Shown piece by piece: positions 14,032 through 26,318 of a stretch of 64,000 bases of DNA. The stretch is taken from positions 57,760,304 through 57,824,303 of the forward strand of contig OY829537.1 in assembly GCA_963691705.1 (NCBI GenBank). Direction: 5' to 3'. The stretch is from Viola odorata (Eukaryota; Streptophyta; Magnoliopsida; Malpighiales; Violaceae). Within the stretch, counting starts at the first letter, position 1, and each line of letters opens with the position of its first letter. Below the pieces are notes generated by a model that saw nothing but the letters and a program-made list of their open reading frames with translations, was not told the DNA's origin and ran no database searches. A program made the translations under genes and the position numbers.

Positions 14032-17000
14032 GGTCACGCCCGCGCATGTCATCTCTTAAGCGTTGTGAAGGGTCACGTCCCCATATCATGTTTTTAATGT
14101 TGTGTCTGGTCACGTCTGCACAGTCGTCATATAATGTTGTGTCAGGTCACGTCCGCACATGTTGTCTGTTAAGCGTTGTGAAAGGTCACGTCCCCATATC
14201 GTGTTGTTAATGTTGTGTCTGGTCACGTCCGCACAGTCGTCTGATAATATTGTATCTGGTCAGTTCCGCACATATTGTCTGTTAAGCATTGTGAAGGGTC
14301 ACGTCCCCACATCGTGTTTTTAATGGTGTGTTTGGTCACGTCCGCACAGTCGTCTTATAATGTTGTGTCTGGTCATGTCTGCACATGTTGTCTGTCAAGC
14401 ATTGTGAAGGGTCACGTCCCGACATCGTGTATTTAATGTTGTGTTTGGTTAGCTACGCACATGTCGTCTGATAATGTTGTGTCTGGTCACGTCCGCACAT
14501 GTTGTCTGTTAAGCGTTGTGAAGGGTCACGTCCCCACATCATGTTGTTAATGTTGTGTCAGGTCACGTCCACATATGTCGTCTGATAATTTTGTGTCTGG
14601 TCACGTCCGCATATATCGTCTGTTAAGCGTTATGAAGGGTCAGGTCCCCACATCGTGTTTTTAATATTGTGTCTGGTCACGTCCGCACATGTCATCTCTT
14701 AAGCGTTGTGAAAGGTCACGGCCCCACATCGTGTTGTTAATGTTGTGTCTGGTCACGTCCACACATGTCGTCTAATAATGTTGTGTCTGGTCACGTCCGC
14801 ATATATCGTCTGTTAAGCGTTATGAAGGGTCAGGTCCCCACATCGTGTTTTTAATATTGTGTCTGGTCACGTCCGCACATGTCATCTCTTAAGCGTTGTG
14901 AAGGGTCACGCCCCCACCTCGTGTTATTAATGTTGTGTCTGGTCACGTCCGCACAGTCGTCTGATAAAGTTGTGTCTGGTCACGTCCGTACAAGTCATCT
15001 CTTAAGCTTTGTGAAGGGTCACGTCCGTACAGTCGTCTGATAATGTTGTGTCTGGTCACTTCCGCACATGTTGTCTGTTAAGCGTTGTGAAGGGTCATGT
15101 CCCCACATTGTGTTTTTAATGTTGTGTCTCGTCACGTCCGCACAGTCGTCTGATAATGTTGTGTCTGGTCACTTCCGCACAAGTCATCTCTTAAGCTTTG
15201 TGAAGGGTCACGTCCGTACAGTCGTCTGATAATGTTGTGTCTGGTCACTTCCGCACATGTTGTCTGTTAAGCGTTGTGAAGGGTCACGTCCCCACATTGT
15301 GTTTTTAATGTTGTGTCTCGTCACGTCCGCACAGTCGTTTGATAATGTTGTGTCTGGTCACTTCTGCACAGTCGTCTGATAATATTGTGTCTGGTCACTT
15401 CCGCACATGTTGTCTGTCAAGCGTTGTGAAGGGTCACGTCCCCACATCGTGTATTTAATGTTGTGTTTGGTCAGGTACGCACATGTCGTCTGATAATGTT
15501 GTGTCTGGTCACGTCCGTACATGTTGTCTGTTAAGCGTTGTGAAGGGTCACGTCCTCACATCGTGTTTTTAATGGTGTGTTTGGTCACGTCCGCACAGAC
15601 GTCTGATAATGTTATTTCTGGTCACGCCCGCGCATGTCATCTCTTAAGCGTTGTGAAGGGTCACGTCCCCATATCATGTTTTTAATGTTGTGTCTGGTCA
15701 CGTCTGCACAGTCGTCATATAATGTTGTGTTAGGTCACGTCCGCACATGTTGTCTGTTAAGCGTTGTGAAAGGTCACGTCCCCACATCGTGTTGTTAATG
15801 TTGTGTCTGGTCACGTCCACACATGTCGTCTGATAATCTTGTGTCTGGTCACATCCGTACATGTCATCTCTTAAGCATTGTGAAGGGTCACGTCCGCACA
15901 GTCGTCTGATAATATTGTATCTGGTCAGTTCCGCACATATTGTCTGTTAAGCGTTGTGAAGGGTCACGTCCCCACATCGTGTTTTTAATGGTGTGTTTGG
16001 TCACGTCGCACAGTCGTCTTATAATGTTGTGTCTGGTCATGTCTGCACATCTTGTCTGTCAAGCATTGTGAAGGGTCACGTCCCGACATCGTGTATTTAA
16101 TGTTGTGTTTGGTCAGCTACGCACATGTCGTCTGATAATGTTGTGTCCGGTCACGTCCGCACATGTTGTCTGTTAAGCGTTGTGAAGGGTCACGTCCCCA
16201 CATCATGTTGTTAATGTTGTGTCAGGTCACGTCCACATATGTCGTCTTATAATGTTGTGTCTGGTCACGTCCGCACATGTCATATCTTAAGCGTTGTGAA
16301 AGGTCACGGCCCCACATCGTGTTGTTAATGTTGTGTCTGGTCACGTCCACACATGTCGTCTAATAATGTTGTGTCTGGTCACGTCCGCATATATCGTCTG
16401 TTAAGCGTTATGAAGGGTCAGGTCCCCACATCGTGTTTTTAATATTGTGTCTGGTCACGTCCGCACATGTCATCTCTTAAGCGTTGTGAAGGGTCACGCC
16501 CCCACCTCGTGTTATTAATGTTGTGTCTGGTCACGTCCGCACAGTCGTCTGATAAAGTTGTGTCTGGTCACGTCCGCACAAGTCATCTCTTAAGCTTTGT
16601 GAAGGGTCACGTCCGTACAGTCGTCTGATAATGTTGTGTCTGGTCACTTCCCCACATGTTGTCTGTTAAGCGTTGTGAAGGGTCATGTCCCCACATTGTG
16701 TTTTTAATGTTGTGTCTCGTCACGTCCGCACAGTCGTCTGATAATGTTGTGTCTGGTTACTTCCGCACAAGTCATCTCTTAAGCTTTGTGAAGGGTCCCG
16801 TCCGTACAGTCGTCTGATAATGTTGTGTCTGGTCACTTCCGCACATGTTGTCTGTTAAGCGTTGTGAAGGGTCACGTCCCCACATTGTGTTTTTAATGTT
16901 GTGTCTCGTCACGTCCGCACAGTCGTTTGATAATGTTGTGTCTGGTCACTTCTGCACAGTCGTCTAATAATGTTGTGTCTGGTCACTTCCGCACATGTTG

Positions 17001-17207
17001 TCTGTCAAGCGTTGTGAAGGGTCACGTCCCCACATCGTGTATTTAATGTTGTGTTTGGTCAGGTACGCACATGTCGTCTGATAATGTTGTGTCTGGTCAC
17101 GTCCGCACATGTTGTCTGTTAAGCGTTGTGAAGGGTCACGTCCTCACATCGTGTTTTTAATGGTGTGTTTGGTCACGTCCGCACAGACGTCTGATTATGT
17201 TATTTCT
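14032..17207. repeat. Two tandem 1,588-bp HOR units, copy of 836-4011
   Basis: Markers at 14032, 15620 and 17208 reproduce the spacing at 836, 2424 and 4012 with an offset of about 13,196 bp. A few private changes are visible: GTGTTAGGTCACG near 15728, CTTCCCCACATG near 16648, GGGTCCCGTCCG near 16795. Confidence 0.88.
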
Positions 17208-17849
17208 GGTCACGCCCGCGCATGTCATCTCTTAAGCGTTGTGAAGGGTCACGTCCCCATATCATGTTTTTAATGTTGTGTCTGGTCACGTCTGCACAGT
17301 CGTCATATAATGTTGTGTCACGTCACGTCCGCACATGTTGTCTGTTAAGCGTTGTGAAAGGTCACGTCCCCACATCGTGTTGTTAATGTTGTGTCTGGTC
17401 ACGTCCACACATGTCGTCTGATAATGTTGTGTCTGGTCACGTCTGCATATATCGTCTGTTAAGCGTTGTGAAGGGTCATGTCGCCACATCGTGTTTTTAA
17501 TATTGGGTCTGGTCACGTCCGCACATGTCATCTCTTAAGCGTTGTGAAGGGTCACGCCCCCACCTCGTGTTATTAATGTTGTGTCTGGTCACGTCCGCAC
17601 AGTCGTGTGATAAAGTTGTGTCTAGTCACGTCCGCACATGTTGTCAGTTAAACGTTGTCAAGGGTCACGTCCCCACATCGTGTTTTTAATGGTGTGTTTG
17701 GTCACGTCCGCACAGTCGTCTGATAATGTTGTGTCTGGTCACGTCCGCACATGTTGTCTGTTAAGCGTTGTGAAGGGTCACGTCCTCACATCGTGTTTTT
17801 AATGGTGTGTTTGGTCACGTCCGCACAGACATCTGATAATGTCATTTCT
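17208..17849. repeat. Short 642-bp HOR unit, second copy
   Basis: Same length and monomer order as 4012-4653, including the TTGTCAGTTAAACGTTGTC monomer near 17640. Differences by eye: GTCTGCATATATCG (near 17441) against GTCCGCATATATCG, and CAGACATCTG (near 17826) where the first copy has CAGACGTCTG. Confidence 0.87.
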
Positions 17850-20800
17850 GGTCACGCCCGCGCATGTCATCTCTTAAGCGTTGTGAAGGGTCACGTCCCC
17901 ATATCATGTTTTTAATGTTGTGTCTGGTCACGTCTGCACAGTCGTCATATAATGTTGTGTCAGGTCACGTCCGCACATGTTGTCTGTTAAGCGTTGTGAA
18001 AGGTCACGTCCCCACATCGTGTTGTTAATGTTGTGTCTGGTCACGTCCACACATGTCGTCTGATAATCTTGTGTCTGGTCACATCCGTACATGTCATCTC
18101 TTAAGCATTGTGAAGGGTCACGTCCGCACAGTCGTCTGATAATATTGTATCTGGTCAGTTCCGCACATATTGTCTGTTAAGCGTTGTGAAGGGTCACGTC
18201 CCCACATCGTGTTTTTAATGGTGTGTTTGGTCAAGTCGCACAGTCGTCTTATAATGTTGTGTCTGGTCATGTCTGCACATGTTGTCTGTCAAGCATTGTG
18301 AAGGGTCACGTCCCGACATCGTGTATTTAATGTTGTGTTTGGTTAGCTACGCACATGTCGTTTGATAATGTTGTGTCCGGTCACGTCCGCACATGTTGTC
18401 TGTTAAGCGTTGTGAAGGGTCACGTCCCCACATCATGTTGTTAATGTTGTGTCAGGTCACGTCCACATATGTCGTCTGATAATGTTGTGTCTGGTCACGT
18501 CCGCACATGTCATATCTTAAGCGTTGTGAAAGGTCACGGCCCCACATCGTGTTGTTAATGTTGTGTCTGGTCACGTCCACACATGTCGTCTAATAATGTT
18601 GTGTCTGGTCACGTCCGCATATATCGTCTGTTAAGCGTTATGAAGGGTCAGGTCCCCACATCGTGTTTTTAATATTGTGTCTGGTCACGTCCGCACATGT
18701 CATCTCTTAAGCGTTGTGAAGGGTCACGCCCCCACCTCGTGTTATTAATGTTGTGTCTGGTCACGTCCGCACAGTCGTCTGATAAAGTTGTGTCTGGTCA
18801 CGTCCGCACAAGTCATCTCTTATGCTTTGTGAAGGGTCACGTCCGTACAGTCGTCTGATAATGTTGTGTCTGGTCACTTCCGCACATGTTGTCTGTTAAG
18901 CGTTGTGAAGGGTCATGTCCCCACATTGTGTTTTTAATGTTGTGTCTCGTCACGTCCGCACAGTCGTTTGATAATGTTGTGTCTGGTCACTTCTGCACAG
19001 TCGTCTGATAATGTTGTGTCTGGTCACTTCCGCACATGTTGTCTGTCAAGCGTTGTGAAGGGTCACGTCCCCACATCGTGTATTTAATGTTGTGTTTGGT
19101 CAGGTACGCACATGTCGTCTGATAATGTTGTGTCTGGTCACGTCCGCACATGTCATCTCTTAAGCATTGTGAAGGGTCACGTCCGCACAGTCGTCTGATA
19201 ATATTGTATCTGGTCAGTTCCGCACATATTGTCTGTTAAGCGTTGTGAAGGGTCACGTCCCCACATCGTGTTTTTAATGGTGTGTTTGGTCAAGTCGCAC
19301 AGTCGTCTTATAATGTTGTGTCTGGTCATGTCTGCACATGTTGTCTGTCAAGCATTGTGAAGGGTCACGTCCCGACATCGTGTATTTAATGTTGTGTTTG
19401 GTCAGCTACGCACATGTCGTCTGATAATGTTGTGTCCGGTCACGTCCGCACATGTTGTCTGTTAAGCGTTGTGAAGGGTCATGTCCCCACATTGTGTTTT
19501 TAATGTTGTGTCTCGTCACGTCCGCACAGTCGTCTGATAATGTTGTGTCTGGTCACTTCCGCACAAGTCATCTCTTAAGCTTTGTGAAGGGTCACGTCCG
19601 TACAGTCATCTGATAATGTTGTGTCTGGTCACTTCCGCACATGTTGTCTGTCAAGCGTTGTGAAGGGTCACGTCCCCACATCGTGTATTTAATGTTGTGT
19701 TTGGTCAGGTACGCACATGTCGTCTGATAATGTTGTGTCTGGTCACGTCCGCACATGTTGTCTGTTAAGCGTTGTGAAGGGTCACGTCCTCACATCGTGT
19801 TTTTAATGGTGTGTTTGGTCACGTCCGCACAGACATCTGATAATGTTATTTCTGGTCACGCCCGCGCATGTCATCTCTTAAGCGTTGTGAAGGGTCACGT
19901 CCCCATATCATGTTTTTAATGTTGTGTCTGGTCACGTCTGCACAGTCGTCATATAATGTTGTGTCAGGTCACGTCCGCACATGTTGTCTGTTAAGCGTTG
20001 TGAAAGGTCACGTCCCCATATCGTGTTGTTAATGTTGTGTCTGGTCACGTCCGCACAGTCGTCTGATAATATTGTATCTGGTCAGTTCCGCACATATTGT
20101 CTGTTAAGCATTGTGAAGGGTCACGTCCCCACATCGTGTTTTTAATGGTGTGTTTGGTCACGTCCGCACAGTCGTCTTATAATGTTGTGTCTGGTCATGT
20201 CTGCACATGTTGTCTGTCAAGCATTGTGAAGGGTCACGTCCCGACATCGTGTATTTAATGTTGTGTTTGGTTAGCTACGCACATGTCGTCTGATAATGTT
20301 GTGTCTGGTTACGTCCGCACATGTTGTCTGTTAAGCGTTGTGAAGGGTCACGTCCCCACATCATGTTGTTAATGTTGTGTCAGGTCACGTCCACATATGT
20401 CGTCTGATAATTTTGTGTCTGGTCACGTCCGCATATATCGTCTGTTAAGCGTTATGAAGGGTCAGGTCCCCACATCGTGTTTTTAATATTGTGTCTGGTC
20501 ACGTCCGCACATGTCATCTCTTAAGCGTTGTGAAAGGTCACGGCCCCACATCGTGTTGTTAATGTTGTGTCTGGTCACGTCCACACATGTCGTCTAATAA
20601 TGTTGTGTCTGGTCACGTCCGCATATATCGTCTGTTAAGCGTTATGAAGGGTCAGGTCCCCACATCGTGTTTTTAATATTGTGTCTGGTCACGTCCGCAC
20701 ATGTCATCTCTTAAGCGTTGTGAAGGGTCACGCCCCCACCTCGTGTTATTAATGTTGTGTCTGGTCACGCCCGCACAGTCGTCTGATAAAGTTGTGTCTG

Positions 20801-21177
20801 GTCACGTCCGTACAAGTCATCTCTTAAGCTTTGTGAAGGGTCACGTCCGTACAGTCGTCTGATAATGTTGTGTCTGGTCACTTCCGCACATGTTGTCTGT
20901 TAAGCGTTGTGAAGGGTCATGTCCCCACATTGTGTTTTTAATGTTGTGTCTCGTCACGTCCGCACAGTCGTCTGATAATGTTGTGTCTGGTCACTTCCGC
21001 ACAAGTCATCTCTTAAGCTTTGTGAAGGGTCACGTCCGTACAGTCGTCTGATAATGTTGTGTCTGGTCACTTCCGCACATGTTGTCTGTTAAGCGTTGTG
21101 AAGGGTCACGTCCCCACATTGTGTTTTTAATGTTGTGTCTCGTCACGTCCGCACAGTCGTTTGATAATGTTGTGTCT
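17850..21177. repeat. Deleted copy of 4654-9170
   Basis: Marker spacing is 2,004 bp (17850-19853), then a partial unit to 21177. It aligns with 4654-9170 but lacks about 1,172 bp of the composite block, so only one CTCTTATGCTTTG monomer remains (near 18820) where the first copy has three. The HOR family typical of the left array stops at the hybrid monomer at 21178. Confidence 0.82.
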
Positions 21178-21215
21178 GGTCACTTCTGCACAGTCGTCTG
21201 TTAAGCGTTGTGAAG
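21178..21215 (+). repeat. Hybrid A/B monomer at the left-array boundary
   Basis: A 38-bp monomer whose first part is class A (GGTCACTTCTGCACAGTC, then GTCTG) and whose second part is class B (TTAAGCGTTGTGAAG). Elsewhere the first part continues into GATAATG. It is a crossover inside the shared GTCTG, and the familiar left HOR order ends here. Confidence 0.8.
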
Positions 21216-24163
21216 GGTCACGTCCGCACATGTCGTCTGATAATGTTGTGTCTGGTCACGTCCGCACATGTTGTCTGTTAAGCGTTGTGAAGGGTCACGT
21301 CCCCACATCATGTTGTTAATGTTGTGTCAGGTCACGTCCACATATGTCGTCTAATAATGTTGTGTCTGGTCACGTCCGCATATATCGTCTGTTAAGCGTT
21401 ATGAAGGGTCAGGTCCCCACATCGTGTTTTTAATATTGTGTCTGGTCACGTCCGCACATGTCATCTCTTAAGCGTTGTGAAAGGTCACGGCCCCACATCG
21501 TGTTGTTAATGTTGTGTCTGGTCACGTCCACACATGTCGTCTAATAATGTTGTGTCTGGTCACGTCCGCATATATCGTCTGTTAAGCGTTATGAAGGGTC
21601 AGGTCCCCACATCGTGTTTTTAATATTGTGTCTGGTCACGTCCGCACATGTCATCTCTTAAGCGTTGTGAAGGGTCACGTCCGTACAGTCGTCTGATAAT
21701 GTTGTGTCTGGTCACTTCCGCACATGTTGTCTGTTAAGCGTTGTGAAGGGTCATGTCCCCACATTGTGTTTTTAATGTTGTGTCTCGTCACGTCCGCACA
21801 GTCGTCTGATAACGTTGTGTCTGGTCACTTCCGCACAAGTCATCTCTTAAGCTTTGTGAAGGGTCACGTCCGTACAGTCGTCTGATAATGTTGTGTCTGG
21901 TCACTTCCGCACATGTTGTCTGTTAAGCGTTGTGAAGGGTCACGTCCCCACATTGTGTTTTTAATGTTGTGTCTGGTCACGTCTGCACAGTCGTCATATA
22001 ATGTTATGTCAGGTCACGTCCGCACATGTTGTCTGTTAAGCGTTGTGAAAGGTCACGTCCCCACATCGTGTTGTTAATGTTGTGTCTGGTCACGTCCACA
22101 CATGTCGTCTGATAATGTTGTGTCTGGTCACGTCCGCATATATCGTCTGTTAAGCGTTGTGAAGGGTCATGTCGCCACATCGTGTTTTTAATAGTGTCTG
22201 GTCACGTCCGCATATGTCATCTCTTAAGCGTTGTGAAGGGTCACGCCCCCACCTCGTGTTATTAATGTTGTGTCTGGTCACGTCCGCACAGTCGTGTGAT
22301 AAAGTTATGTCTGGTCACGTCCGCACATGTTGTCAGTTAAACGTTGTCAAGGGTCACGTCCGCACATCGTGTTTTTAATGGTGTGTTTGGTCACGTCCGC
22401 ACAGTCGTCTGATAATGTTGTGTCTGGTCACGTCCGCACATGTTGTCTGTTAAGCGTTGTGAAGGGTCACGTCCTCACATCGTGTTTTTAATGGTGTGTT
22501 TGGTCACGTCCGCACAGACGTCTGATAATGTTATTTCTGGTCACGCCCGCGCATGTCATCTCTTAAGCGTTGTGAAGGGTCACGTCCCCATATCATGTTT
22601 TTAATGTTGTGTCTGGTCACGTCTGCACAGTCGTCATATAATGTTGTGTCAGGTCACGTCCGCACATGTTGTCTGTTAAGCGTTGTGAAAGGTCACGTCC
22701 CCACATCGTGTTGTTAATGTTGTGTCTGGTCACGTCCACACATGTCGTCTGATAATGTTGTGTCTGGTCACATCCGTACATGTCATCTCTTAAGCATTGT
22801 GAAGGGTCACGTCCGGACAGTCGTCTGATAATATTGTATCTGGTCAGTTCCGCACATATTGTCTGTTAAGCGTTGTGAAGGGTCACGTCCCCACATCGTG
22901 TTTTTAATGGTGTGTTTGGTCACGTCCGCACAGTCGTCTTATAATGTTGTGTCTGGTCATGTCTGCACATGTTGTCTGTCAAGCATTGTGAAGGGTCACG
23001 TCCCGACATCGTGTATTTAATGTTGTGTTTGGTCAGCTACGCACATGTCGTCTGATAATGTTGTGTCTGGTCACGTCCGCACATGTTGTCTGTTAAGCGT
23101 TGTAAAGGGTCACGTCCCCACATCATGTTGTTAATGTTGTGTCAGGTCACGTCCACATATGTCATATCTTAAGCGTTGTGAAAGGTCACGGCCCCACATC
23201 GTGTTGTTAATGTTGTGTCTGGTCACGTCCACACATGTCGTCTAATAATGTTGTGTCTGGTCACGTCCGCATATATCGTCTGTTAAGCGTTATGAAGGGT
23301 CAGGTCCCCACATCGTGTTGTTAATGTTGTGTCTGGTCACGTCCGCATATATCGTCTGTTAAGCGTTATGAAGGGTCAGGTCCCCACATCGTGTTTTTAA
23401 TATTGTGTCTGGTCACGACCACACATGTCGTCTGATAATGTTGTGTCTGGTCACGTCCGCATATATCGTCTGTTAAGCGTTATGAAGGGTCAGGTCCCCA
23501 CATCGTGTTTTTAATATTGTGTCTGGTCACGTCCCCACATTGTGTTTTTAATGTTGTGTCTCGTCACGTCCGCATAGTCGTTTGATAATGTTGTGTCTGG
23601 TCACTTCCGCACATGTTGTCTGTCGAGCGTTGTGAAGGGTCACGTCCCCACATCGTGTATTTAATTGTGTGTGGTCAGGTACGCACATGTCGTCTGATAA
23701 TGTTGTGTCTGGTCACTTCCGCACATGTTGTCTGTTAAACGTTGTGAAGGGTCACGTCCCCACATCATGTTGTTAATGTTGTGTCAGGTCACGTCCACAT
23801 ATGTCGTCTGATAATGTTGTGTCTGGTCACGTCCACACATGTCATCTCTTAAGCGTTGTGAAGGGTCACGCCCCCACCTCGTGTTATTAATGTTGTGTCT
23901 GGTCACGTCCCCACAGTCGTGTGATAAAGTTGTGTCTGGTCACGTCCGCACATGTTGTCTGTTAAGCGTTGTGAAGGGTCACGTCCCCACATCGTGTTTT
24001 TAAGGGTGTGTTTGGTCACGTCCGCACAGTCGTCTGATAATGTTGTGTCTGGTCACGTCCGCGCATGTTGTCTGTTAAGCGTTGTGAAGGGTCACGTCCT
24101 CACATCGTGTTTTTAATGGTGTGTTTGGTCACGTCCGCACAGACGTCTGATAATGTTATTTCT
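21216..24163. repeat. Transitional satellite segment
   Basis: Monomers typical of the left array in a rearranged order, with one phase marker at 22539. CGCATATATCG-type B monomers occur three times in close succession near 23268, 23345 and 23458. Off-length C monomers occur: a shortened one with TTTTTAATAGTGTCTGG near 22185, and a 35-bp form with TTTAATTGTGTGTGG near 23658 that recurs at the right end of each of the next three HOR copies. Confidence 0.8.
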
Positions 24164-26318
24164 GGTCACGCCCGCGCATGTCATCTCTTAAGCGTTGTGA
24201 AGGGTCACGTCCCCATATCATGTATTTAATGTTGTGTCTGGTCACGTCTGCACAGTCGTCATATAATGTTGTGTCAGGTCACGTCCGCACATGTTGTCTG
24301 TTAAGCGTTGTGAAAGGTCACGTCCCCACATCGTGTTGTTAATGTTGTGTCTGGTCACGTCCACACATGTCGTCTGATAATGTTGTGTCTGGTCACGTCC
24401 GCATATATCGTCTGTTAAGCGTTGTGAAGGTTCATGTCGCCACATCGTGTTTTTAATATTGTGTCTGGTCACGTCCGCACATGTCATCTCTTAAGCGTTG
24501 TGAAGGGTCACGCCCCCACCTCGTGTTATTAATGTTGTGTCTGGTCACGTCCGCACAGTCGTGTGATAAAGTTGTGTCTGGTCACGTCCGCACATGTTGT
24601 CAGTTAAACGTTGTCAAGGGTCACGTGCCCACATCGTGTTTTTAATGGTGTGTTTGGTCACGTCCGCACAGTCGTCTGATAATGTTGTGTCTGGTCACGT
24701 CCGCACATGTTGTCTGTTAAGCGTTGTGAAGGGTCACGTCCTCACATCGTGTTTTTAATGGTGTGTTTGGTCACGTCCGCACAGACGTCTGATAATGTTA
24801 TTTCTGGTCACGCCCGCGCATGCCATCTCTTAAGCGTTGTGAAGGGTCACGTCCCCGTATCATATTTTTAATGTTGTGTCTGGTCACGTCTGCACAGTCG
24901 TCATATAATGTTGTGTCAGGTCACGTCCGCACATGTTGTCTGTTAAGCGTTGTGAAAGGTCACGTCCCCACATCGTGTTGTTAATGTTGTGTCTGGTCAC
25001 GTCCACACATGTCGTCTGATAATGTTGTGTCTGGTCACATCCGTACATGATATCTCTTAAGCATTGTGAAGGGTCACGTCCACACATGTCGTCTGATAAT
25101 ATTGTATCTAGTCAGTTCCGCACATATTGTCTGTTAAGCGTTGTGAAGGGTCACGTCCCCACATCGTGTTTTTAATGGTGTGTTTGGTCACGTCCGCACA
25201 GTCGTCTTATAATGTTGTGTCTGGTCATGTCTGCACATGTTGTCTGTCAAGCATTGTGAAGGGTCACGTCCCGACATCGTGTATTTAATGTTGTGTTTGG
25301 TCAGCTACGCACATGTCGTCTGATAATGTTGTGTCTGGTCACGTCCGCACATGTCATATCTTAAGCGTTGTGAAAGGTCACGACCCCACATCGTGTTGTT
25401 AATGTTGTGTCTGGTCACGTCCACACATGTCGTCTAATAATGTTGTGTCTGGTCACGTCCGCATATATCGTCTGTTAAGCGTTATGAAGGGTCAGGTCCC
25501 CACATCGTGTTTTTAATATTGTGTCTGGTCACGTCCGCACATGTCATCTCTTAAGCGTTGTGAAGGGTCACGCCCCCACCTCGTGTTATTAATGTTGTGT
25601 CTGGTCACGTCCGCACAATCGTGTGATAAAGTTGTGTCTAGTCACGTCCGCACAAGTCATCTCTTAAGCTTTGTGAAGGGTCACGTCCGTACAGTCGTCT
25701 GATAATGTTGTGTCTGGTCACTTCCGCACATGTTGTCTGTTAAGCGTTGTGAAGGGTCATGTCCCGACATCGTGTATTTAATGTTGTGTTTGGTCAGGTA
25801 CGCACATGTCGTCTGATAATGTTGTGTCTGGTCACTTCCGCACATGTTGTCTGTTAAGCGTTGTGAAGGGTCACGTCCCCACATTGTGTTTTTAATGTTG
25901 TGTCTCGTCACGTCCGCACAGTCGTTTGATAATGTTGTGTCTGGTCACTTCCGCACATGTTGTCTGTTGAGCGTTGTGAAGGGTCACGTCCCCACATCGT
26001 GTATTTAATTGTGTGTGGTCAGGTACGCACATGTCGTCTGATAATGTTGTGTCTGGTCACTTCCGCACATGTTGTCTGTTAAGCGTTGTGAAGGGTCACG
26101 TCCCCACATCATGTTGTTAATGTTGTGTCAGGTCACGTCCACATATGTCGTCTGATAATGTTGTGTCTGGTCACGTCCGCACATGTCATCTCTTAAGCGT
26201 TGTGAAGGGTCACGCCCCCACCTCGTGTTATTAATGTTGTGTCTGGTCACGTCCCCACATCGTGTTTTTAAGGGTGTGTTCGGTCACGTCCGCACAGACG
26301 TCTGATAATGTTATTTCT
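24164..26318. repeat. Middle-array HOR copy 1 (2,155 bp)
   Basis: Runs from the phase marker at 24164 to the variant marker GGTCACGTCCGCGCATG at 26319. It contains an internal marker at 24806, 642 bp in, the CAGTTAAACGTTGTC monomer near 24600 and the 35-bp C variant near 25990. Order matches the next two copies apart from block insertions and deletions. Confidence 0.82.
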
